The translations under genes and the position numbers were made by a program. A stretch of DNA of 12,381 bases from NCBI GenBank assembly GCA_028282395.1, contig JANQHY010000205.1:1-12381 (forward strand), read 5' to 3'. This document shows positions 7,669 to 12,381 of the stretch, one piece after another (positions within the stretch are counted from its first letter, which is position 1; each line of letters opens with the position of its first letter). The notes beneath the pieces were generated by a model. That model was not told the DNA's origin. It did not search any database and saw nothing but the letters and a program-made list of their open reading frames with translations. The stretch comes from Gammaproteobacteria bacterium (GTDB taxonomy: Bacteria > Pseudomonadota > Gammaproteobacteria > UBA12402).

Positions 7669-9264
7669 TTACTTTCTATAAGGTTTTTTAATAAAAGTTG
7701 CGCTGCCATCATCATTTAAAAATGGTATTGTCATCGTGTTAACACGATTATTTCTATCTGTTGTAAAGGTTATTAAATCTGCTCCACTTGAGAGCATAGG
7801 AATAGGCATGTTACTTGGATTAGGCCAGTAAGCTTTCAGCGTATTATGTTGGCACGGAGTCAGTTGCCAGGTAATCTTCTGTGGCCCAATAGTAAGAGCG
7901 AGTTGGCCATTCTGTTTTGACAGCAGTAGATTGCCATACACCGGATTGTAGTAAGTGCCAACGTATTTGTTTAAATTATCGTTTTGACCATGGTGGCAGA
8001 TAGCAGTTTTCGTCTGCATTGCAGCTGCCAGCGCTTTAGCTCTTTGCTGTAGATAGATTCTACTCCAATCTTTCAACGGCTTTTTATCCAGGTAGAGATC
8101 AAAGAATCTTCGATAGAGCGCTTCCGGAACTTTATTGGTGTATTGGTTGGTTAGAATAACAATGGCGATTTTCTTTTGTGGAATATAAGCCATTAAACCG
8201 TGCATTCCTGTTTCGCCACCGGGGTGGTATAACACTGTATAGGGTTGATAGCTTTGATTATCATAGAACCAGCCTTCGGCATAGGCTTGTGCAATATTGC
8301 CCCCTTGTGTTGTTTTTATAATGGTTTGTGGTGTATGAATAAAGCGCATATTTTTTTTGCTAATTAGCTGTCGGTTGCCTATTTTTCCATTATTCATGTT
8401 AAAAATTAACCATCGCGCCATATCAATAGCCGTAGATTTAATACCACCACTAGCTGCACCAGGGGCAAGCGCCCACATTTTTGCTAAGTAGGGAAAATCT
8501 TGTGGGTAAGGGTAGACTTTGCCTGCGTAATACACAAATGGTTGGGCAACATTAGGCAGTGTTTTTAATTGCTCTTCAGTTCTGACATAAGAGTGATTCA
8601 TCTGCAGTGGTGTAAACAGTTGCTGGTGCAAAGTAGTGGCATAACTTGCACCGCTATATTTTTCGATAATTTTTTTTGCAATCTCAAGGAAAATATCTTG
8701 ATAGGCAAACGTTTTTCTAAATGGCGTAACAGGCTTAATAAAACGTAATGCAGCAATGGTATGATCACTGCTGTAGCCAAAGTTTGCCAATGCATTTTCA
8801 GCCTCAGCAGGAAGGCCGCTGTTATGGGCGATAAGATCGCGCACTGTAAATGCCTCAGTTGTTTTAGCGCTGTAGAGTTTGAATGCCGGGTAAAGTTGCG
8901 TGACTTTTGTATCCCAATTATATTTTTTCGCATCAATTTGCTGCGCTAGCAGTGCTGCGGTAAATGATTTGGTCATAGAGGCAATACTAAAGATGGTATT
9001 GGCAGTAACAGGGGCACCTTGGCTATTGCGTTGACCAAACCCTTTTGCATAAATAATTCTGTCGCCTTTGGCAATAGCAATCGCCATTCCTGGAACTTGC
9101 CACTGCTGTTGTACCTGTATCGCGTAATGGGTGAAGTTGTCTAATGTTTTCTGCGCCACTGGTTGAGTCGACATGGCTGTTGTGGCAAAGCAGATCGAAC
9201 TAGCTAATAAGCCAATAGTTAAGCTAGCCAATACTTTGATGCCGATCGGTCGGTATCTTTTCAT
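7669..9264 (-). CDS. Exported serine beta-lactamase-family hydrolase with C-terminal DUF3471-like domain
   Basis: A 531-residue protein of the class C beta-lactamase/penicillin-binding fold, probably periplasmic. Residues 1-30 form a signal peptide (MKRYRP, then a hydrophobic core ending near CFATTA). The nucleophile motif is SMTK (96-99). The second motif is YQD (188-190), where relatives usually have YxN. The third is HPGG (347-350) in place of KTG. The conserved APGAASGGIKSTAIDMARW lies at 267-285. From about residue 430, NKYVGTYYNPVYGNLLLS starts a small beta-rich domain resembling DUF3471. AAGGAGA at 9269-9275 is 4 bases from the ATG, which fixes the start. Family members include esterases, D-aminopeptidases and weak beta-lactamases, so the substrate is open. 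It converges on ftsW with 9 bases between stop codons and no visible terminator; a wall-related role is only suggested by position. Confidence 0.88.
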   Translation of the reverse strand: MKRYRPIGIKVLASLTIGLLASSICFATTAMSTQPVAQKTLDNFTHYAIQVQQQWQVPGMAIAIAKGDRIIYAKGFGQRNSQGAPVTANTIFSIASMTKSFTAALLAQQIDAKKYNWDTKVTQLYPAFKLYSAKTTEAFTVRDLIAHNSGLPAEAENALANFGYSSDHTIAALRFIKPVTPFRKTFAYQDIFLEIAKKIIEKYSGASYATTLHQQLFTPLQMNHSYVRTEEQLKTLPNVAQPFVYYAGKVYPYPQDFPYLAKMWALAPGAASGGIKSTAIDMARWLIFNMNNGKIGNRQLISKKNMRFIHTPQTIIKTTQGGNIAQAYAEGWFYDNQSYQPYTVLYHPGGETGMHGLMAYIPQKKIAIVILTNQYTNKVPEALYRRFFDLYLDKKPLKDWSRIYLQQRAKALAAAMQTKTAICHHGQNDNLNKYVGTYYNPVYGNLLLSKQNGQLALTIGPQKITWQLTPCQHNTLKAYWPNPSNMPIPMLSSGADLITFTTDRNNRVNTMTIPFLNDDGSATFIKKPYRK

Positions 9265-9300
9265 AAAATCTCCTTAACCTATTCAACCATAACACTGTTT

Positions 9301-9343
9301 CTCTTGACAAGAGGGGAGTTCAAAGAGTCTGCCAGTCTCTTTG
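9301..9343. promoter_or_regulatory. Adjacent palindromes upstream of the serine hydrolase, possible operator
   Basis: CTCTTGACAAGAG (9301-9313) is a palindrome with 6-base arms around one central base. Eight bases on, CAAAGAG (9321-9327) pairs with CTCTTTG (9337-9343). They sit 37-79 bases upstream of the divergently reading hydrolase start, where a promoter or operator would be expected. TTGTCA on the minus strand inside the first palindrome could be a -35, but no convincing -10 follows, so function is a guess. Confidence 0.3.
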
Positions 9344-9444
9344 CGCGTCTTTCTTGCTCTCTTTTCCCCTTATCGTGCACTAGTGTCCGGAAAAATTACT
9401 TCATGACAGATTTTTCCCCATGCAACATCAAATACATCCTCCCG

Positions 9445-9516
9445 CGTCGTTACAATCGTCCCGTACTCCGCCCCCGCCATCGTCCCGCACCCCGTCCCGC
9501 GGCTTGTCCGCGGGAT
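9445..9516. repeat. Degenerate 12-bp GC-rich tandem repeat ending in a hairpin
   Basis: Read in 12-base steps from 9445 the sequence gives six related units: CGTCGTTACAAT, CGTCCCGTACTC, CGCCCCCGCCAT, CGTCCCGCACCC, CGTCCCGCGGCT and TGTCCGCGGGAT. CGTCCCG recurs at 9457, 9481 and 9493. The last two units form a strong hairpin: TCCCGCGG (9495-9502) pairs with CCGCGGGA (9508-9515) across a 5-base loop. The block is far more GC-rich than its surroundings. The hairpin resembles intergenic palindromes of the type CCGCGGACAAGCCGCGG seen in other bacteria, which suggests a dispersed repeat; the copy number here is unknown. Confidence 0.55.
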
Positions 9517-9770
9517 CTAGGACAGGGATAAAATGCGTTAGTATGATTGGCGTTTTATGGCAGAAATTATTATGCAACGTCCTTCCTATCATTTGGGAAA
9601 TGCACTCTATTCCTTTGTTTTTTTTCTCAATTTTTTTTCGATGCTAGTCTCTTATCGTATTGAAAAATGATGAGTAATCAATCTGACAAAAGAGATTAAA
9701 TAATTAGTGCGCAGAGATAGGCTGTTAATGCTTATCCAAATGGTCGAGTAGATAGCGACTACTACTTGAA

Positions 9771-9797
9771 TTGTCAGATAAAAACTGAAAGAATAAT
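9771..9797 (+). promoter_or_regulatory. Candidate promoter for the HU gene
   Basis: TTGTCA (9771-9776) and AATAAT (9792-9797) each match the sigma70 consensus at five of six positions, but the 15-base spacer is short. Transcription would start near 9804, giving a leader of about 27 bases. It is the best site in the 200 bases before the gene. Confidence 0.3.
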
Positions 9798-9830
9798 GGC
9801 TGATAGGTATGATTTTTAAAGGAGACATCT

Positions 9831-10253
9831 ATGCCAGCAACGGTGAAAAAAAAGCGCGGTACTAAGTCCGCGAAGGCTGCGGTAAGGAAAACAGGAAAAG
9901 CTACTGCAAAGAAAGCGTCTGTAAAAAAACCGCGCGTGACAGCCATTAAGGAGGCTTATACTAAGTCACAATTGATTAATGAGCTTGCTATGACGAGTGA
10001 GCTTGAAAAGAAAGAGGTACTACGGGTCATCGATTCGCTGACCAATATCATGCACCGACACCTGAAAAAAGGTGGCGTAGGGCATTTCTCTTTCGCAGGC
10101 CTGATGAAATTGAAGACTGTTAAGAAACCGGCAAGAAAAGCGGGTAAAGGCAGAAATCCATTTACAGGTGAAGAGATTATGCTTAAAGCCAAACCTGCTA
10201 GCCGTTCAGTCAAAGTCCAAGCGCTGAAAAAGCTTAAGGAAATGGCGGAATAA
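9831..10253 (+). CDS. HU-family DNA-binding protein with histone-H1-like basic tail
   Basis: A nucleoid protein of 140 residues, against about 90 for ordinary HU. Residues 1-40 are a tail of Lys, Ala, Arg, Thr and Pro with 15 basic and no acidic residues (VKKKRG, KTGKATAKKASVKKPR), like the tails of histone H1. Residues 44-140 are the HU/IHF fold: dimerising helices TKSQLINELAMTSELEKKEVLRVIDSL, GGVGHFSFAGLMKLKTVKK at the saddle, then the DNA-bending arm with GRNPFTGEEI (107-116; Pro110 is the intercalating-proline position) and a basic C-terminal helix (VQALKKLKEM). GGAG (9821-9824), part of AAAGGAGA, is a strong site 6 bases before the ATG. It appears monocistronic, with long gaps on both sides. 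Basic-tailed HU proteins are known in several proteobacteria and may compact the chromosome; which growth stage it serves cannot be seen. Confidence 0.9.
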   Translation: MPATVKKKRGTKSAKAAVRKTGKATAKKASVKKPRVTAIKEAYTKSQLINELAMTSELEKKEVLRVIDSLTNIMHRHLKKGGVGHFSFAGLMKLKTVKKPARKAGKGRNPFTGEEIMLKAKPASRSVKVQALKKLKEMAE

Positions 10254-10356
10254 CGTATTCCCGGCACTGGGCTTTGAAAGCGATAAGTGAGTCGGACACT
10301 TTGACACATCAATTAATTTTGGTTTAGTGGTCAAATGAATCAAGATGAACTTATTG

Positions 10357-10374
10357 AGAAACTAGCGTTTCTTT
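10357..10374 (+). terminator. Weak terminator-like hairpin after the HU gene
   Basis: AGAAAC (10357-10362) pairs with GTTTCT (10367-10372) over a TAGC loop, with a G-T pair able to extend it, and is followed by only a short T-run. The stem is AT-rich and lies about 100 bases beyond the HU stop, so termination here would be weak. Confidence 0.25.
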
Positions 10375-10405
10375 AAAGTCCAGTGCAGGCGGCAATTTAC
10401 CGTAC

Positions 10406-10429
10406 CCAGGGAGACCTATAGTTCCCTGG
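10406..10429. repeat. Perfect 7-bp stem-loop, function unknown
   Basis: CCAGGGA (10406-10412) pairs with TCCCTGG (10423-10429) across a 10-base loop. No T-run follows on either strand, so it is not a standard intrinsic terminator. It could be an RNA-processing or protein-binding site, or part of a small RNA. Confidence 0.4.
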
Positions 10430-10543
10430 CATGGTTCTCACTCAACCCTTTGTAATCCCCATTTATGATTATTAATTGGCCAGAAAAGATCGATGTTAGC
10501 CTGATGATAATTCCCATTTTCTTTATAACTCATTGATTTATTT

Positions 10544-10552
10544 TGTTATAAT
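10544..10552 (+). promoter_or_regulatory. Extended -10 promoter of the nucleoside-salvage operon
   Basis: TG (10544-10545), one base, then a perfect TATAAT (10547-10552) form an extended -10. No good -35 lies 16-18 bases upstream, which is common for this promoter type. Transcription would begin near 10559, giving a leader of nearly 150 bases before the phosphorylase start. Confidence 0.55.
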
Positions 10553-10600
10553 CTAGATTTATACCTCCGCCCTGTTGTGTCTCTGATAATTGACGTTAAT

Positions 10601-10643
10601 GGCATTAGAGCGTATTCTCATGCCATCGGTATGCAAGATGGCA
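10601..10643 (+). promoter_or_regulatory. Two mutually exclusive hairpins in the phosphorylase leader
   Basis: Hairpin A pairs GGCATTAGAG (10601-10610) with TTCTCATGCC (10615-10624) over a CGTA loop, nine of ten pairs counting one G-T. Hairpin B pairs TGCCATC (10621-10627) perfectly with GATGGCA (10637-10643) over 9 bases. Both need TGCC at 10621-10624, so only one can form at a time. They end about 50 bases before the ribosome binding site. A regulatory switch is an inference; the sequence does not match the purine or preQ1 riboswitches I know. Confidence 0.35.
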
Positions 10644-10706
10644 ATCAGGCGATAAGTTGAACCGTGTTTTTCATGTTTTAAAGCTATATAAGAGGAAAAA
10701 TTAATT

Positions 10707-11546
10707 ATGTTCTATGATTCTACATTCAAACCACTTCACATCAGTGCAACACATGAGGACATGCTTGGTAACAATGGAAAAGGGCGCTATATCTTTTTGC
10801 CAGGCTCTGATGGCCGGGCAAAAAAAATATCGCAATATTTTGATGAAGTGACAGCGGTCAGAACCAGTTCACGCGGCCATAATTTTTACATTGGGACCGT
10901 CTCTAGAGAGGGGGTAACGGTTGATATAGGTGTTATTTCCACAGGCATGGGCACGCCGAGTGTTGATATCATTCTCAATGAGCTGTTAAAACTTGGGGGT
11001 AAAAAATTCCTGCGCTTAGGCACTTGCGGCCTATTGCAGCCAAGTTTTATGAAAGGGGGAGATCTTGCGATTGCCACGGCAGCCATTCGTGATGATCATG
11101 CGACAAACTGTTATATGCCTCCGGCATTTCCTGCCGTAGCGGCGCAGGAACTTGTGCAAGCCTCTATTCGAGCAGCGGAGAAGATTGAGCATAATGGTAG
11201 CAATCATGTCGGTATTTTTCATAGCAAAGCGTCACTCTATGCGAGAGAGTTTAAGCAAGGAGCGATGGCAGAGCAGAATACGAATTATATGGGAGTATTA
11301 AAACGCGCAGGCGCTATTGCTTCTGAGATGGAAGCATCAATGATTTTTACATTGTGTGGTATGGCTGATGCGCAACGTAAGGATCGTGCGTTGTTATCCA
11401 GCGAGCGTGTACTATCTGGTACCATTTGCGCTGTGCTGGGAGAGGAAGATGATTTTGGTGATCCAGCGATGGTTGAGAATATGATAGACGCGCTAATCGA
11501 AACAGGTATCCAGTCATTTATTGAGTTAAACTTAATGGGTTTATAG
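10707..11546 (+). CDS. Nucleoside phosphorylase, uridine-phosphorylase-like (NP-I family)
   Basis: Cytoplasmic enzyme of the PNP/UDP superfamily that splits a nucleoside with phosphate into free base and (deoxy)ribose-1-phosphate. Its 279 residues exceed E. coli Udp (253), mainly in a longer N-terminus and an insertion before the C-terminus. Motifs: LPGSDGR (31-37, the phosphate loop, usually LPGDPxR, with Gly and Arg kept), VISTGMGTPSVDIIL (76-90), FLRLGTCGLLQP (101-112), YMPPAFPAVAAQELV (136-150), VGIFHSKASLY (168-178) and SEMEAS (206-211), the last binding ribose. The QER pair that reads uracil in E. coli Udp is not obvious around 178-190, so the base preferred is uncertain. AGAGGA (10691-10696) lies 10 bases before the ATG. 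It heads an operon with a membrane protein and deoB, which supports nucleoside catabolism. Confidence 0.88.
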   Translation: MFYDSTFKPLHISATHEDMLGNNGKGRYIFLPGSDGRAKKISQYFDEVTAVRTSSRGHNFYIGTVSREGVTVDIGVISTGMGTPSVDIILNELLKLGGKKFLRLGTCGLLQPSFMKGGDLAIATAAIRDDHATNCYMPPAFPAVAAQELVQASIRAAEKIEHNGSNHVGIFHSKASLYAREFKQGAMAEQNTNYMGVLKRAGAIASEMEASMIFTLCGMADAQRKDRALLSSERVLSGTICAVLGEEDDFGDPAMVENMIDALIETGIQSFIELNLMGL

Positions 11547-12058
11547 TGAATAACCAAGCAGTAAAATCCTTTGCAAATATCACACTTGCTGTTGCAATCA
11601 TAGGTCTTTTAACGTTTACAGCAGGGTTGGTATTTCATAACAATTTTGGTTTTAAAAATGGCCTTTTTGCTATCGGTTCTACGTTACTATCAATTGCCTC
11701 TTTTCTTGACCGAGAATATTTCTTTTCTTGCTTAGAAGGCATTGCCGTAATTACCGCGTTATTAGAAATATTCCACATAGATGCGGTGGTTAGTACTACA
11801 GTGCTGATCTTATTAGTTGTCCTGACGATTTTTCTGATATACAGAACACGAAAAATTAATTTTCATTTGGTAATAGGAATTATTGGGCTTATTCTGTTAA
11901 GTTTGGGGATTATTTTTTCTACAAACTTGTTAATGTTTATTGCTGGGGTAGCGTTATGCCTCTACTCCTACCTATCGGCTAAATCTGGATTTAGAGTAGG
12001 ATGGGTTTTCCTGGTATTGAACATGATTTTTACTTTTGTTGCAGCAATTAATATATGA
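11546..12058 (+). CDS. Unrecognised multi-pass membrane protein in the nucleoside-salvage operon
   Basis: I do not recognise this 170-residue protein. It has about seven hydrophobic segments: roughly 10-30, 38-54, 58-76, 80-99, 106-124, 126-145 and 150-168, with short loops such as LDREYFF and YRTRKINFH. There is no signal-peptide cleavage site and no catalytic motif. The start is taken as the GTG at 11546-11548, which overlaps the upstream TAG by one base (TAGTG); no strong Shine-Dalgarno is present, so translation is probably coupled to the phosphorylase. deoB begins 7 bases after its stop. The company suggests a link to nucleoside or sugar-phosphate metabolism, perhaps uptake or sensing, but it is smaller than known nucleoside transporters (NupG, NupC) and does not look like them. 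Confidence 0.75.
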   Translation: MNNQAVKSFANITLAVAIIGLLTFTAGLVFHNNFGFKNGLFAIGSTLLSIASFLDREYFFSCLEGIAVITALLEIFHIDAVVSTTVLILLVVLTIFLIYRTRKINFHLVIGIIGLILLSLGIIFSTNLLMFIAGVALCLYSYLSAKSGFRVGWVFLVLNMIFTFVAAINI

Positions 12059-12065
12059 TGTATTT

Positions 12066-12381
12066 ATGAATGATAATAGAGTAGTTATTTTGCTTATGGA
12101 CTCTTTTGGTATCGGTTATGCCAACGATGCTGATCTATTTGGTGACACTGGTGCAAATACTTTTGGCCATATTGTTGCGCACTGCGCAACAGGTTTAGCA
12201 AATAATGACAAACGTAATGGGCCAATAAAGCTTCCTAATCTGGAAAAGAAGGGGTTGTTCCAGGCAGCTAAAGCGAGTAGTGCCACCTTTCCATTTGTTG
12301 ATAACAGTACAGATAGCGCTGAAATTGATGGTGCTTATGGCTATGCAGTCGAAAAAAGCCATGGTAAAGATACACCGAGTG
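12066..12381 (+). CDS. deoB: Phosphopentomutase, N-terminal part (cut by the window edge)
   Basis: Interconverts (deoxy)ribose-1-phosphate and the 5-phosphate, the step after nucleoside phosphorolysis; a cytoplasmic Mn-dependent enzyme of the alkaline phosphatase superfamily. The 105 residues in the window include VVILLMDSFGIG (6-17), whose Asp is a metal ligand, then DADLFGDTGANTFGHI, LPNLEKKGL and HGKDTPS at the very end; the Thr of KDTPS is the family's phosphorylated residue. The match to the start of E. coli DeoB is collinear. The ATG at 12066 follows the membrane-protein stop by 7 bases and has no evident Shine-Dalgarno, so coupling is likely. The frame runs off the right edge intact. 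Confidence 0.95.
   Translation, partial: MNDNRVVILLMDSFGIGYANDADLFGDTGANTFGHIVAHCATGLANNDKRNGPIKLPNLEKKGLFQAAKASSATFPFVDNSTDSAEIDGAYGYAVEKSHGKDTPS

Larger units (their letters stand above)
9265..9830. other. Gene-free stretch between the serine hydrolase and the HU gene
   Basis: No credible gene. It holds, left to right: palindromes at 9301-9343, an inverted repeat GGAAAAA/TTTTTCC (9389-9395 and 9411-9417, 15-base loop), a GC-rich 12-bp tandem repeat ending in a hairpin (9445-9516), two 8-base T-runs (9618-9625 and 9631-9638), and the HU promoter region. Open frames across the GC-rich part encode Pro/Arg-rich low-complexity peptides without ribosome binding sites. Confidence 0.6.
10254..10706. 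other. Gene-free stretch between the HU gene and the nucleoside phosphorylase
   Basis: No gene is supported. It holds a weak terminator-like hairpin, a perfect 7-bp stem-loop at 10406-10429, an extended -10 promoter at 10544-10552 and a structured leader. A 13-codon frame, MNQDELIEKLAFL (10335-10376), reads like the start of a helical protein and the frame continues after its TAA as SPVQAAIYRTQGDL before another stop; a decayed gene fragment is possible but unproven. Confidence 0.5.

Noticed and set aside
9361..9420. Insertion-sequence end suggested by GTGTCCGGAAAAA and the nearby inverted repeat
   Set aside because: There is no transposase or fragment of one nearby, no matching opposite end and no target duplication, so it is only a short inverted repeat.
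9304..9647. Two overlapping open frames of 75 codons between the serine hydrolase and HU genes
   Set aside because: They cross the 12-bp tandem repeat, encode Pro/Arg-rich low-complexity sequence followed by poly-Phe, and have no ribosome binding site.
9725..9946. Minus-strand frame opposite the start of the HU gene
   Set aside because: It is the antisense of the Lys/Ala-rich tail, giving Phe/Ala-rich nonsense; the plus-strand gene has a strong ribosome binding site and a recognisable HU domain.
10559..10706. Purine or preQ1 riboswitch upstream of the nucleoside phosphorylase
   Set aside because: The conserved core of neither class is present; only generic hairpins can be seen.

Overview
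The window looks like a piece of a moderately AT-rich gammaproteobacterial chromosome. The dcw (division and cell wall) genes code for a meso-diaminopimelate-type MurE, the WrbA reads like the Pseudomonas-type protein, and an HU-family protein carries a lysine-rich histone-H1-like tail. That combination, with a broken-up dcw cluster and intergenic palindromic repeats, fits a Legionellales-like or other host-associated gammaproteobacterium. This placement is inference from protein resemblance, not from a marker gene.

Layout. (1) 2-922: end of an unrecognised, charged, Asn/Asp-rich protein, probably cut by the left edge. (2) 922-1032: a GC-richer intergenic strip with a degenerate REP-like repeat and a long inverted repeat. 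(3) 1033-1626, minus strand: WrbA-type NAD(P)H:quinone oxidoreductase. (4) 1721-7659, plus strand: a tight five-gene operon of a class I SAM methyltransferase, murE, mraY, murD and ftsW, driven from a TTGACA/CATAAT promoter in the divergent gap with wrbA. (5) 7669-9264, minus strand: an exported serine beta-lactamase-fold hydrolase, converging on ftsW with only 9 bp between stop codons. (6) 9265-9830: a gene-free stretch with palindromes, a degenerate 12-bp GC-rich tandem repeat ending in a strong hairpin, and the HU promoter region. (7) 9831-10253: the HU protein with the basic tail. (8) 10254-10706: a second gene-free stretch with several hairpins and an extended -10 promoter whose leader can form two mutually exclusive hairpins. 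(9) 10707-12381: a nucleoside-salvage operon of a uridine-phosphorylase-like enzyme, an unknown multi-pass membrane protein, and the start of phosphopentomutase deoB, cut by the right edge.

How the genes work together. MurD adds D-Glu and MurE adds meso-DAP to the cytoplasmic UDP-MurNAc peptide. MraY then moves the completed phospho-MurNAc-pentapeptide onto undecaprenyl phosphate, and FtsW polymerises the resulting lipid II at the septum. murF, which adds D-Ala-D-Ala and usually sits between murE and mraY, is not there, and murG/murC do not follow ftsW, so the pathway must be completed by genes elsewhere. In the right-hand operon, phosphorolysis of a nucleoside yields (deoxy)ribose-1-phosphate, which DeoB converts to the 5-phosphate. 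The membrane protein between them may belong to the same pathway, but nothing in its sequence says how.

No phage genes, complete IS, CRISPR array, tRNA or rRNA was seen. The parts least explained are the left-edge protein, the membrane protein in the salvage operon, the leader RNA at 10559-10706 and the non-coding repeats.
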